Shown piece after piece: positions 37,073-48,051 of a stretch of 64,000 nucleotides of DNA. The DNA is from Stropharia rugosoannulata (Eukaryota; Basidiomycota; Agaricomycetes; Agaricales; Strophariaceae): positions 1,064,001-1,128,000 of the forward strand of contig JANCIK010000003.1 in assembly GCA_028532985.1 (NCBI GenBank). Reading direction: 5' to 3'. A program made the translations under genes and the position numbers. The notes beneath the pieces were generated by a model. It worked only from the letters and a program-made list of their open reading frames with translations. It did not search any database and was not told the DNA's origin. Within the stretch, counting starts at the first letter, position 1, and the number at the start of each line of letters is the position of its first letter.

Positions 37073-37939
37073 GTTACTTCTTGTGACATCCCTGCCCAAA
37101 TTTAGAAATTAATCAACGGCGATACCATGGAAGCTATCTCTCGCTATAATTTTTGCAATATTGTTATTGTTCTAGGCTAGTTACTATAGATAAAGTGTAA
37201 ATGAATGTATTTCCAAAAAATTGGAGAGGACAACGCGGTTTTGAGTGAGCCTTTGTCATTTTAAGATATCACCTTGATATTGTGTCAGATCTCACGATAA
37301 CCAAATGATGACTGTCGCAGGGTTCCCATGAATGTCGAGAATGGCTTTGTTTAAACTACTACATGAAAACGCGGTACATACTACGTGGTGCAAACATGGT
37401 GTCAAATAATTCCTATCTTGTCCACTTCCTCCATGAATCAATAATCCCAGGAGGGAGGACACGATGACCTCTGTACTTCCTTGCTGCCCACCCTGCTTGC
37501 CGCCCATTTAATCCATGTTCATAAGCATTCATAAATCGGCGAGAGCGCATTGAAAATTTGCGCATAGACTTCAAAGGAACAGCGTCAATTTTGCTTTCTT
37601 GGCCGTGTGACCCTCCATATATCCTCTTCCATTCTCGGCACTGGCTCTCGCTGCTTTCCATTTAAGAGGCATTTAGAATTGACGTGTTTAATGCATTTTT
37701 GGGGATTCTTGACGCGTAATTTGGATATGGAAATGTCAGATAGGGTACTATTTTGGTATTTTGCCTTCTTCTCCACGAAAACATCATATTTGGGCAAGAA
37801 TTCTGTTGGACTACGTGTCAAAAGTATATATCTACGTGAACTAGGTTCTTTTGGAGGTGCAAGGATGACGGGGCAGCTAAAAAAGGCCATTTCTTTGTTG
37901 ATTAGCGCGAAACTTCCTAATCCAGAGTTGTCACGCTAG

Positions 37940-37977
37940 ATCATGTGACGTTTGTCGCATATGAAAGTCGTCTACCT
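37940..37977 (-). repeat. Right terminal inverted repeat
   Basis: Right copy of the inverted repeat pair, read on the minus strand from 37977. It lies 117 bp upstream of the metacaspase start codon. Confidence 0.85.
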
Positions 37978-38093
37978 TAACATTGACAAGTCCATGGCTA
38001 ATCACCTCTCGACATCCGTCCCTGATTAATGGATTGAATGTACATATACTAAGTACAATATTCCGCACGCCCAGCGACCCTACCCGTACCGCG

Positions 38094-40491
38094 ATGTCGG
38101 CGCCCGCGAGTCCCATCCTCCTCGCCCTCGCGCAGCTACGCCTCTCGCGCGTCTTCCCCGCGGGCCTTAACATCCCGCCGTTGCTCGCGAGTGCGCTCCT
38201 CCGCCCCCTCATCGCCGCAGCGAGTCTGCGCGCGCTCGTCGGACGGCTCGCTCTCTGGCTGGCTGGCCAGCTCCTGCGCCACCGCGCCGTGCAGCGCGCG
38301 GCCAAGGCGTACCGCGACCGCTTCGTCGGGCGGCGGCGCGCGCTGCTGATCGGGATCACGTCCTCGCCGGAGCTCGTCGACGAGAGCGAGCTCTACTCGC
38401 CCGCGCCCGATGTGCTGCTGAACTCGCCCGGGTACCGCCCGCCGCTCTCGCGCGCGGGGAGCAAAAAGAAGAAGAGCAAGGATAAGAAGGGCGAGAAGAA
38501 GAAGAAGGACGAGATGCTGAACTTGCTGAAGGGTCCACACCACGATGTAGAGTGTATGCGCAAGCTGTTGATCGGTGCGCCGGTTCTGCAGACTTGGGAT
38601 GTGCAAGCTGTAATCTGAACCTTCGTTTTAGATGTATACGGATACCACCCGGAGGACATTGTTACCCTCGTCGACGACGAGAAGCCTGGTCATCTTCAGC
38701 CTACACGGGATAACATCGTAGGTCCAGTCATCCTTCATCATCCGGTCCAAATGCACTCATCCGGATTTTCTCCAGATAAGCCAAATTAAGTATCTCGTGG
38801 AGGGAGTCCACCATGGGGACAAGCTATTTTTTCACTGTTAGTGATTTTCATCTCTGTTAGCGCCCATCTCTGATATGCAATATGATTGTTCCAGATGCGG
38901 GGCATGCAGATCAAGTGGAAACAAACGATCTCGAGGAGGAAGATGGCATGAACGAATGTATGCGTTCTTTTAATCTCTGAATGCGAGCGTGTTGATTTAT
39001 CCTATTGGACAGTCATAATAACTTCGGACGGACACGCAATCATGGATAATGTACGTAGTCTTTGTCTTCTGTTTGCTGACAGGAATGCTTATAAGGGTTA
39101 TAGATATTATTTATGGAACTCATCGAGCCATTAGCGAACATCAAGTGCTTGTTAACGGTATGTATGCCATTTGTTTGATTGCCTTGCATACGCTCAACGA
39201 GTACGTTACAGGCGGTATTCGATTGTTGTCACTCTGGCTCACTGCTTGGTGAGATCCCCCATTCATTATAATCATACTTCAAAACTTATAGGTTGCTTCA
39301 GACCTTCCGCATATCCACTGCAATAATGTCTATGTCCCGTGGCTCAACAAAGGAAAGCGACGGACGAAAACTATGTGGGCTAACCGTGAGTGTCCTTTGC
39401 ATGATTCAAACACACCACAAATTGACAATGATTCTGTATTATAGGCTCAGGGAGGAGAGATGCAGGTAGGATGGAACGAATTTCTTTTTGAAGAGTGTGA
39501 TATTCACCTTGTTTATTATAGCGCTGGTGCCTCCAGGCGAATTCCTCTCTACTCAATCGGATGAACTACAGCCGAGTACACATTTCACCCCATGGTGTCC
39601 TCCCCAAGAGCATAGAAGACCTGTTCCCCTCAAAATAGACACAGGAAGCACCTGCACCTACCCGACACCTCCAGGGACAATGGACTCGGGGGAGCCCGAA
39701 TTCAGTGTACCTGATATCAAGGTGCAAGTTGTCGAGTCGCCCAAAGACCAAGTGTCATTCATATCTCCTGCTCGCTTTACCACATCTCCAGTTGTCACCT
39801 TTAAGTGGTGTGATGGGACATGCAGAGACGACCCGTTCAGCATCAAATGTGCCGAAAAATTCGAGGAGACAAAAGTTGTAAGTAGGAACTATTGAGCTTG
39901 ATATGCTTTCCGTGGTGCTCATCATTCATTTTAGATATGCTTATCTGCCTCGAAAGACGGAGAACTGTCTTGGGAAGATAGTAGTGGCAGGTCGATGACC
40001 CAATACCTTGTCAAGAACCTGAGTGAGTATACTTTTTGCCGCCAGTCCTATCATTCTAATTATCCCAGCAGCTCCTAGACCTGATGCTCCAGCACACGAT
40101 GTGGCTCACCCTACACTTCATAGCCTTCTTACGACCGTCAGGTATGCCTTTTACTCGTTCAATGCTATTGCTGTTTATATTAAGCTGGGATATAGTCACG
40201 ACATCCACCAATTCTACGTTAGTGATCTACACAGTAATGCACGCTCATTCAAGAAGAAGATGTCCGACTCGGGACGGGGGGACGATCCACTGGCAAGGAC
40301 TGTAGAGATGCACAACTTCCAGAATCCTCAGGTAAGTTTGGATTTTTGGTGACAAAGATAGGTGACTTACCGCGATGTATATTCTGCAGATGTCCAGCTT
40401 TAAACCCCTGGTGAGTGCTTCCTGTTGTATCAATGATTACTTTTGGCTAAGCAATTTGTTGTAGAACATGGAAGAACTCTTCGATCCGTAA
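38094..40491 (+). CDS. Metacaspase-type cysteine protease (C14 peptidase, caspase fold)
   Basis: Arg/Lys-specific Ca2+-dependent protease family linked to proteostasis and cell death in fungi. ATG 38094 gives MSAPASPILLALAQLRLSRV. The p20 domain begins RRRALLIGITSSPE, interrupted by a Lys-rich insert (AGSKKKKSKDKKGEKKKKDE), then DVECMRKLLIDVYGYHPEDI. The catalytic His is in KLFFHYAGHADQVE and the catalytic Cys in AVFDCCHSGSLL, which is put together across introns near 39120-39250. Later exons carry the p10-like SASKDGELSWEDSSGRSMTQ. It ends NMEELFDP, stop 40489-40491. The His motif reads YAGHADQ instead of the common YSGHGGQ, and a long Pro-rich insert lies between the two parts (39530-39890). 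The first exon is strongly GC-rich, unlike the rest of the gene. The TIR element sits directly upstream. Confidence 0.9.
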
Positions 40492-41069
40492 TGCCCATAC
40501 GGCATTCTACATTTATTTCACTGCGCATTATATAACTTGCTCACTCTTGGACTGTAAATTGGGAACATTGGATACATTGTACTATTCTGTTATTGACGCA
40601 ATTTGTTGTTACACTTTCACTACCTGCATATGATTGTTGTATGGATTTGGCATGTACACTCGCATATCTTTATTTCTAGGCATTTCTGGTTGAAATCGGA
40701 CTGTATTGACTCATGCGGCGCGTGTGCTAGCTAAGAGGATTGAGTACAAGGCTAGGCGAGCACGAATGAAGACGGAAATTCAAAGGAGAAGAAGTGGGAG
40801 TGCGATTATCCTTTTTGGGGGGTTAGCTTGTGTCTGGAAAGGGAAATGATGCCAAAACGGGACAAGGCGAGATCCCAAAATGGATGCTCCCTTGTACTCG
40901 CCCTGGATGCAAGATTTGCGGGGGGCGGTATATATGGCGGACAATGGGGAGGGCTATATCCAACACACCTGCCATCAGTTGGCCTGGCATTGTCTTGACT
41001 CGAGCGCAGCGCACCACCACACCAAAAAAACCGCCAAACACGCGCGCCAAAGACTATAATCATATAATC
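40492..41069. promoter_or_regulatory. Intergenic with TATA-like site upstream of the small gene
   Basis: About 580 bp. A TATA-like sequence, ggtatatatggcgg, lies at 40926-40939, about 140 bp before ATG 41070. The preceding 40500-40700 is AT-rich. Frames on both strands through 40806-41180 have no domain and overlap the promoter. Confidence 0.4.
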
Positions 41070-41285
41070 ATGCCCTCGTACTTTTCGGCGCCCGCGTCCC
41101 CCACCTTTGGGTTCTTCCCCACCGGCGCCACGTCGCCCAACACATTTGGAGGTTTTTACCAGAACCCGCGGGACGCACACAACACGTATGCCGCGCTGGG
41201 GTCGACGCGACCGGCGCAGACGCAGACACAGCAGGGCGGGAAGCGGAAGAACGCGATCAAACGACGGCTGCTGGGGATGCTGTGA
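41070..41285 (+). CDS. Small hypothetical protein (71 aa)
   Basis: I do not recognise a family. ATG 41070 gives MPSYFSAPASPTFGFFPTGA, rich in Ser, Pro, Phe and Gly, then Gln/Thr-rich sequence and a basic end (GGKRKNAIKRRLLGML). No signal peptide or TM. It is supported by a TATA-like site about 140 bp upstream and by GC-rich, codon-like composition; the in-frame ATG 40830 would put the promoter inside the gene, so the shorter start is preferred. It ends 175 bp before the ING-family start on the same strand. Could be a small nuclear or disordered protein. Confidence 0.5.
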   Translation: MPSYFSAPASPTFGFFPTGATSPNTFGGFYQNPRDAHNTYAALGSTRPAQTQTQQGGKRKNAIKRRLLGML

Positions 41286-41459
41286 GAGGAGGAGACGGAC
41301 GATGTACTATAACCTACGCGATAGATATTAAGCTGTACCATAGACCCACTACTGTATCGATAGCCTGTGACTGAAATAGCCAAGCCGGGTGAAACATGAG
41401 CGCGGGCCGGGGGGCCCACACGAGTGGCGGCTGAGATTTGCTGGTTGACTCGTTCTGCG

Positions 41460-42909
41460 ATGGCCGACAACGCAGCGTACTCGCTCGCCCTCCTCAACGA
41501 GTACACACACACCCTCGACTCCCTCCCCATCGACCTCTCCCGCAACTTTGCCGACCTCCGCGAGCTCGATGCCGTCCTCTCCTCCTCCGTCGCCTCCATC
41601 ACTGCCAAGATACACAACCTCACCACCATGATCCAGGACGGTACCGCCTCCAAGGCTGACCGTCTCTGGCTCCTCACAGAGATCGCAGAGGAGGCCCAGC
41701 GTCTCAAGCTCGGCGGCGAGGACAAGATCCGCGTCGCCTCCCAGGCCGCCGACAATCTCAAGGCCCACTCCGCCCACCTGCGCGCCCTCGCAGACCACAT
41801 CCCCGGCTTCGACTCCTCCATCCTCGACCGCTCCACCGTCTACCCCCACGTGTCCGAGCGCTCCTACATGCCCGCAACAACCACAGAGACCGGTCGCCGT
41901 CGTAGGGGCGTCCTCGGCGCCCTCATGACCAACCCCGACCCCAGCCCCGTCAAGCGCAAGCGCGCCCCCAAGGACGACGACGCCGACGTAGCCTCATACC
42001 GCACCCCCAAGAAGCCCGCCGACTCCCACTCCCGTGCACGCCCCAATGCCCGTGCCAAAAAGTATGTGCCCCCACCCGATCCTGCCTGACCCGTCTGACT
42101 GACTGATCGCCTGATTCGCTTCCGCCACCACCCACCAGAACCGCCGAGCGCCCCGTCTCGCCAGTCGACTCCCTTGTCTCAGTCACCTCCCACCTCCCCC
42201 AGCAGGGCCACGCACGGAACGGCAGCCACGCACACGCCCGCTCCGGTGCCGCCTCCTCGGGCAGCAGCAACAAGCGCCGTGGCGGGGGAGGCCACTCGAA
42301 TCGCAACCCGACCCCACTCGCACACGAAGCCTACCCTGCGCACGATGGCTCACACCACGGCAGCTCCAGTGGTCGCCGCAATGGCACAGATGCATATGCA
42401 GTGCCACCATCAGCATCACATCCCTCACTGCCCGCCCCGTACCAAAATGGCCATGGCGCAGGCTACGATGTTCATGGGCTGCCACTGCAGGACTGGGGCA
42501 TCCCGCATGCCGCCCAGCTCGAGGGGCCCGGGATGCCTGTGGCCCGGAGCGCGTCGATCCACTCGACAGCGGCGAGTGCCGTGCCTGTCGCTGCAAGTGC
42601 TGCAGCCGACGCGGGCGATGGGGGCGACGGAGACAACGACAACGACGACCGCACGTATTGCTTCTGCGACGGTGTTTCTTACGGAGAGATGATTGCGTGT
42701 GATGACACAAACTGCGAGCGCGAATGGGTGCGTGTGCTTGACTCTTTCTTTCTGCTCTATCGTCTGACACAGCTTTTCAGTTCCATCTGGCATGTATTGG
42801 CCTTACGGTGCCCCCAGAAGGGACTTGGTATTGCGAGGCATGCAAAAACAAGAAAAACAAGCGCACCGTCCGAGGCGGCAAGAGGCGGTCCGCCGCTGCC
42901 AAGGGCTAG
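41460..42909 (+). CDS. ING-family chromatin reader (ING coiled coil plus PHD finger)
   Basis: Subunit of histone acetyltransferase or deacetylase complexes that reads H3K4me3 (Yng1/Yng2/Pho23 group). ATG 41460 gives MADNAAYSLALLNEYTHTLD. The N-terminal ING helices include LDSLPIDLSRNFADLRELDA and LWLLTEIAEEAQRLKLGGED. A long disordered linker (41850-42640) rich in Ser, Pro, His and Gly, with basic KRKRAPKDDD, follows. The C-terminal PHD finger reads YCFCDGVSYGEMIACDD, then CEREWFHLACIGL across an intron, then GTWYCEACKNKKNKRT, giving the C4HC3 ligands. It ends with a basic tail, stop 42907-42909. Two introns. Which of the three yeast ING proteins it matches cannot be decided here. Confidence 0.92.
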
Positions 42910-43251
42910 CTTTTGCCATCACCACCATCCCGATCCCGCTCACCCATAACTCGCCATTCTACTACTTATGCTATTAGTATACCTCACAATTGTAATATTG
43001 ACTGTGTCTGTGTTATTACCCCGTTGTTTCCACTCCTGTCTACATATACTGCTATGAACAATCAATCTCCACTTTTATCCCTCTTCTACGTCCATACACG
43101 TTACGCATACATATATGCATATCCTCACACCCGTTCGTTGTATTCATAACAAGTATTTCGCGCATAATGGCATATTAAGCGTGCTGTATTTTTGCGGATA
43201 TACATAGAGCAAAAGCGAGACAGATAGGTAGGTACATACAACCTTCCATCC
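42910..43251. other. Convergent 3' region of ING and FIP1 genes
   Basis: 342 bp between two stop codons, AT-rich, with ATA-type runs (43100-43140). It carries the 3' ends of both transcripts; nothing else seen. Confidence 0.4.
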
Positions 43252-45584
43252 TCATCGTCTTTTCGAGCTTCGGATATCGTCAATCCCAGGCGAGCTCCGT
43301 CGTTTCCTGTAAATCAACGTATACTTAGCTATTCTATTCCCGCAGACTGAGATTGAGAATTGTACCAACCGACTCCGCTCCTCGGGCTCATAGCTGGGTG
43401 TCCGCCGTGCCATGCCATCCTTTCCTCCACCATAGTCGAGCCCATCCACAGCTGGCGCGTTCCCATCACGGTCCTTGTACTTGTTCTGATTCCGCGGGCC
43501 GGTGGGTACGCCCGGTGGAAGAGGTGATGCAGGGCGCACGGGCACTGGCGGCGGGGCTGGGGCGAGAATAGGAAAGTCAATGGGGTAGACCAGAACGAAA
43601 AAGACCATCTACGTACCACTATCATACATGGCACTACGTCCGCGACCTCTTCCGCCAAACCCGCGTACACCTCTGACAGGTACTGCCCGCCCACGGAAGG
43701 GCTGCACCGGTGTCGCGCCCCTTCCCGAAGGTGCAGCAGGCACGTTTTGTGGTGGCTGCTGCTGTGGCTGCTGCTGTGGTTGTTGCGACTGTTGTTGCTG
43801 AGGCTGCTGTTGTTGTTGTTGTTGTTGCTCCATCACATTCGGATAGATCATCGCGTTCTGGTCCTGCCGTTCGTGTACAGCAGGCGTTGAGCTTTAAGCT
43901 ACAGCAATCATCAATTTATAACGCACCTGCATGACATAGCCATCGCTCATGCCCATGTTCATCATGCCGCCGCCCACACCAGCATTGAATCCATCTTGCA
44001 TCATGCCGACGCCGCTGCCCTGTTCAGCCGCGCCCGCCCCGGGCAAAACGCCCTGCTGGCCCTGCCCGCCGTCCCCCATCATGCCCGGCATCATCTGGGG
44101 TATGCCCATTTCCATGCCCATAGGACCTATCATGTTCATATCCATCATCACGCCGGGCCCCATCATGCCTGGGTTGGCGGCAGCGTTGTTCATCATGGCG
44201 TTAGCGCCCGTCATCACCATCGTGCGCACCTCAGGCGGCAGAGCGATGAGCTGGTCTTCGGGCATAGCTGCAAAGTTCTGAAGGCGTGTAAGCAGGCGTA
44301 GTCAGAAGTTTAAGAGAAGGGAGAACGTACGATGACGTTGGTCTTCAGCACATTTGCCATCTCCCCGAGGTCACGGCGGCGGTAGCAGTATGCCTCCCAT
44401 GAGAGCTCGTCGAAACCGTAGTTAAACCAGTCGCTGATGTCAGAGCCTGGCCGCCGCCACGGCTTGTCCGCCATTGCATTCAAGTCGAGCTCGAGGATTG
44501 ACCGTCCGTCAAAAACGCCTGTCGCCGAGGGATCAATTTGAGGATGCGAGGGAGGCGCCTGCGCAGGGGGAAGGGTCGAGGTGTCGATACCGTCATCTGG
44601 GGGCACACTTGCTTGTTGTTGGTCTTTGGAGGCTGGTGCTGCTTGCGGTTGGGCTGGAGGAACAGTGGCGCTCGGATGGGCAGCAGTAGAGGTAGCTGGC
44701 GTAGCTTGTGTGGGTGTAGCTGTATTTTGTGGTGGTCCACCTCTCTGTATTGGAGTATATTCGGTCGTTAATGTCGGTTGAGGTGCTGTACAACAGCGTT
44801 AACAGAGCCATAATGTTTAAAATTCAATTGACATACCTTTCGGAGCCTGAGGCGTGGATGGGTTGACGGATCGTGACTGGGACGGCCGATTTTGGTTTCT
44901 GTAGGGCGCTTCAGTTCAGTTTCATCTACATCTAGTGGGTATGAACGCACCGAAAGTCTAACGAGCGCGCCACAGGTTCCATGATGATTTCAATATCCTG
45001 TAGACAAGATCATTCATATTATACCTGAACGGAGCCAGTAGCACCACTCACACTGTCCTCTGTATCCTCGCCATAGTCAGCGGCATCCTCGTCGTCGTCC
45101 TCTTCCTCCTCCTGGCCACCATTACCGCTGGACTCGTTCGTCGCTGTCTTCGAACTTGTCGACACAGCTGCTTCTGCCTCTTTTTCAAGATGCGCTACGA
45201 CGCTATTTCCATTTTGCACCGCTTCAAGAGATACACTACAGAACCCAGCATGCGTCAAGGGTGGGCTGGGGCAACAGTGAATTATGATGCAGCACTCACG
45301 GCTTGGGCTCTAAATAGTTCACGCGTTTCAAGAAAGCAATGGGTTAAAACATGGTATTCCACAGCTGCGAAAAACAGGGTAGAGAAAAAGAACAGAAGAA
45401 ACTCGCGTGTAGCGCATTCCCCGCGAAATAGAAATAGCAAGTCCCTTGTCAAAGCGCCTCACCAGATGTGGCCGGTTGCGAGACCGTTCGCGACGACTCG
45501 CCGTACAGAAAATCATCGTCGTCATCCCTGGAGTCATGGCGCAGTCAGTCCTGACATAAACAGAAGAAATAACTCGACGCACAT
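43252..45584 (-). CDS. FIP1: Pre-mRNA polyadenylation factor Fip1
   Basis: Nuclear subunit of the cleavage and polyadenylation machinery that links poly(A) polymerase to CPF. The Fip1 core is LELDLNAMADKPWRRPGSDI and SDWFNYGFDELSWEAYCYRR near 44390-44500. The N-terminus is acidic: MDDDDDFLYGESSRT, and EEEEDDDEDAADYGEDTED near 45080. The start codon itself is split: AT at 45583-45584, a 55-nt intron 45528-45582, then G at 45527; no ATG precedes the DDDDD reading without it. The C-terminal half is unusual: a Met/Gly stretch (MMGPGVMMDMNMIGPMGMEM) at 43950-44200, poly-Gln at 43780-43835, then RGG-like GFGGRGRGRS. It ends DDIRSSKRR, stop 43252-43254. Confidence 0.9.
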
Positions 45585-45964
45585 CTCGAGCGTTTATGAT
45601 GTTGAGGTGCTGATGAAAGAGAACTGCGTGACGGTGTGACGCCGAGAATGTTACCACTTGCCTTTTCCGGGCGTGATAGATCACTCGAAAGGAACTTGTC
45701 AAAGAGGTGAGGCAGACCCTACAAGACCCTACATAGGGCTTGCTTATTTCGCTTTGCGGGAAGTATTATCTCGGGATTGGCGCAAAGGTTAAAAGCTTGA
45801 AGTCGGTCTAATAAATATTACTAGCTAAACTATTCTTAATATTTCTACTCGCATGATTAAATACGAGCGATGCGAGGAATGAGTTCAGAAGTGCCGAGGT
45901 TAAGTACAAGGATTCCGTGCGCTAAAACAGCAAGACGAGTATATTAGGTGTCGTACATAGTAAA
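45585..45964. other. Intergenic between FIP1 start and uL10m stop
   Basis: About 380 bp. The right part (45780-45960) is AT-rich. A short tandem direct repeat, agaccctacaagaccctaca, is at 45714-45733. No gene recognised. Confidence 0.4.
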
Positions 45965-46837
45965 TTATGAAGGAGGTGCCTCCGCGTCCTGTGCCTTGTC
46001 CGCTTCCTCCAGCCCTCTCTTCAGACCCTCGAGCGTCCGCGCCAGTCTTCCTCCGCTTGCCTCTCCCAAGACCATCGCAAGCTGTGCGGCAGGTCCGCTG
46101 ATGAGCCCGACGATTTGAGAGTGCAGTGTTTCCAGCGTTGGTAGCTTGGAGACGTCTTGCAAGCTTTGCGGGAGGAACACGCGGTTTTCGATGATGGCAC
46201 CCATGAGCTTCAGCTCTGGTATCCGCACCTGCCGCACGCGCTTCATCCTCCTACCCGGCTGAGCAGGATCCGCTTTCTTTTCCGCCTCGGCTTGTTTAAT
46301 CTCTTCTTCAGTTTTAGGCGGCTTGACGGGCACGCTCCGGTCCATGGCGCGCAGGACAGCGTCGAGTTGCGGAGGGTGTAAGGAAGGCAGGGTAAGAACA
46401 GCAAATTTTCCTGACTGGTTGTTTATCATATGTTCTACCTCTTTCAGGTTGACACCAGGAAGGTCGCGGAGAGCAGCTCCGAATATACTCGTCCGGACAA
46501 CAGTAAGTGTAGGAAGCGTGGGGTTAATAGTTGGAATTGGAGAAGGTCCCGACAGAGCAAGAGTAGGCTGTTTCTTCAGGGCAGCAGCGGCAATATCTGA
46601 GCGCAGTTTCAACAGTCGTCGGGCAGTGAAGTCGTCGTGATGAAGAATAAGGATGGGAGAAGTCGTGTTTGCGCGCAGGATTCGGGAATACCAATTGTAT
46701 TGGAACGCCTTTTTGTCCTTGAACACCCGAGGCATTTTCTTGCCAGGCAGGGGCTTGGGTTCCTTGACGGAGATAGCATAGCTACGCGTCAAGGAAGGGA
46801 GCTTGGGCAACCTCCGGGCCTGGCATAGACCTTGCAT
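45965..46837 (-). CDS. Mitochondrial large-subunit ribosomal protein uL10m (MRPL11-like)
   Basis: Part of the stalk base of the mitochondrial 54S ribosomal subunit. Intronless, 290 codons. The N-terminus is a basic presequence (MQGLCQARRLPKLPSLTRSY). The body includes FQYNWYSRILRANTTSPILI, DDFTARRLLKLRSDIAAAAL, AALRDLPGVNLKEVEHMINN and the C-terminal ELKLMGAIIENRVFLPQSLQ. The NWYSRIL, KLRSDIA and VFLP pattern is typical of uL10 proteins of fungal mitochondria. It sits in tandem with the BMT5-like gene. Cytosolic P0 is excluded by the presequence and divergence. Confidence 0.82.
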   Translation of the reverse strand: MQGLCQARRLPKLPSLTRSYAISVKEPKPLPGKKMPRVFKDKKAFQYNWYSRILRANTTSPILILHHDDFTARRLLKLRSDIAAAALKKQPTLALSGPSPIPTINPTLPTLTVVRTSIFGAALRDLPGVNLKEVEHMINNQSGKFAVLTLPSLHPPQLDAVLRAMDRSVPVKPPKTEEEIKQAEAEKKADPAQPGRRMKRVRQVRIPELKLMGAIIENRVFLPQSLQDVSKLPTLETLHSQIVGLISGPAAQLAMVLGEASGGRLARTLEGLKRGLEEADKAQDAEAPPS

Positions 46838-46953
46838 TTTGGATGGGCGACTGGAAGAAAAGTCGCGTCACATGGATGGCCGTTCCGGATTCGGTACCAA
46901 ATATGCGTCAACACTCGACTAACGTACAACGCCGCCCTAAACTACTACTTTTA

Positions 46954-48051
46954 CTATACATCTAAGTCTTTCAAATAGAACTCCCATGTCCTGTCTTCCC
47001 CTCCCTCTCCCGTCGTCCCTTTTCCATGTGCACGCTCACCTTTTGTCATGCGATGTTCGTAGCCCTTCCAGATCTCTCGGTGGAATTTGAAGGATCGCTG
47101 GAGAACGTACTGAGGATTTGGCAGAGCTTTACTACCGCCTGTCGTTGGGGGTGGTGGATTCTTGGCTAGTCGAGGGACATCCCACTGCGTATATGGAACG
47201 ACATTGCGCAAAGTTATAAGCAGAGTCCCGCGCGTCCGGATGTCGTCAGGTTGAGACAGGAATTGCAGCTCTTCCTCGGTATCGTTCATATCCGCTGCTG
47301 CAGGAAAGCCTTGGTGACGCATGACACTACTTTGGTCATCGTCATTGTCTTCCAGAGAAGCCTTCAATTTTTTCTTAGAGATCGGGGTCACCGGTGCAGG
47401 TCCAAGTTGTAGCATGTTGGCAGCGGATCGAAGGAAACCGAGAATCAACAGCTGGTTTGATAATATATTCCGATCCTGGTCTGCAATTCCTTTTCCTGTA
47501 AAAGTGCACTAATTAGAAACGAAGGATCAAAAATGAAATAGCGTACCAGCGTGCGGGAAGTTCCAAACGATTCGGTCCCACCGTCGCCCCTTGAGCGCAG
47601 GATGTTTTTCTAGATGCGTGCCATCCACGGAAAATATGACAGTCACTCCTTTTGATTTCAAAAATGCAACAATCTCGGCTGCTTCAGGGTATTTCTCGTA
47701 GCATTCTTTCTCAGAGTCATAGGCAGTTGCAGTGATACTATCAGGTGGCAAGGCGCGTAAATAGTCCGGTGCATCGAGCACGAGAGAACGCGCAAAGGAG
47801 AAATTTCCTTCACCAATAAGCAAGATTTTATCTGAGATTTTAAATGGTATAACAGGCCGCTGGTTGGGCATAGCAGTTGCTTTCTTCTTCCCTTTTAGGT
47901 CGGGCGCTGGCCCTCGTCCACCTTTAGCGCTAGTTTGTCCTCCTCTAGATCGTGCTTTTAGTTCAGCTGCCTGTGCGGCCAACGTCGCCTTCTGTTTAGC
48001 CTTCAACCGAGTTTGTTGGGACTGTAAGGCTGCCTTGAGACCTTTGCCCAT
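46954..48051 (-). CDS. BMT5: 25S rRNA (uridine-N3)-methyltransferase-like (BMT5, DUF2431)
   Basis: Nucleolar enzyme family that methylates uridine N3 in 25S rRNA. ATG 48051 gives MGKGLKAALQSQQTRLKAKQ, a lysine-rich start. The SAM-binding Rossmann opening is DKILLIGEGNFSFARSLVLD, then ATAYDSEKECYEKYPEA, the G-rich strand TVIFSVDGTHLEKHP, and RRWDRIVWNFPHAG, the strong DUF2431 signature. One intron (about 47497-47545) leads into NILSNQLLILGFLRSAANML. The C-terminus reads SFKFHREIWKGYEHRMTKGE and ends YLKDLDV. It shares a 272-bp divergent upstream region with the RAMP4 gene. Confidence 0.86.

Larger units (their letters stand above)
37033..37979. mobile_element. TIR-bounded non-autonomous DNA element with TA target duplications
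   Basis: Left end 37035 begins AGGTAGACGACTTTCATATA; right end 37977 read on the minus strand begins AGGTAGACGACTTTCATATG. The two ends match over about 37 bp with three differences, after which they diverge. Both are flanked by TA (37033-34 and 37978-79), as expected for Tc1/mariner-type insertion. The unit between the flanks is 943 bp. Inside, the longest frames (plus 37607-37939, minus 37585-37890) show no DDE/D transposase motif, so mobilisation would need a transposase in trans. The inner part of each repeat contains a TCACGTGA or TCACATGA palindrome. Superfamily assignment is inference from the TA flanks only. Confidence 0.75.

Noticed and set aside
37585..37939. Frames of 101-110 codons on both strands inside the TIR element as a possible transposase
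   Set aside because: Too short and without DDE/D or helix-turn-helix motifs; overlapping on opposite strands.
38136..38606. 156-codon minus frame (Arg/Ala-rich) opposite the first metacaspase exon
   Set aside because: A by-product of the GC-rich coding sequence on the other strand; low-complexity residues and no domain.
41156..42793. Long frames on the minus strand and alternative plus frames across the ING gene (up to 226 codons)
   Set aside because: Shadow frames caused by high GC; the ING and PHD readings explain the locus.
45190..45639. 149-codon plus frame over the FIP1 5' end
   Set aside because: Antisense to the acidic FIP1 exon; no domain and no splice support.
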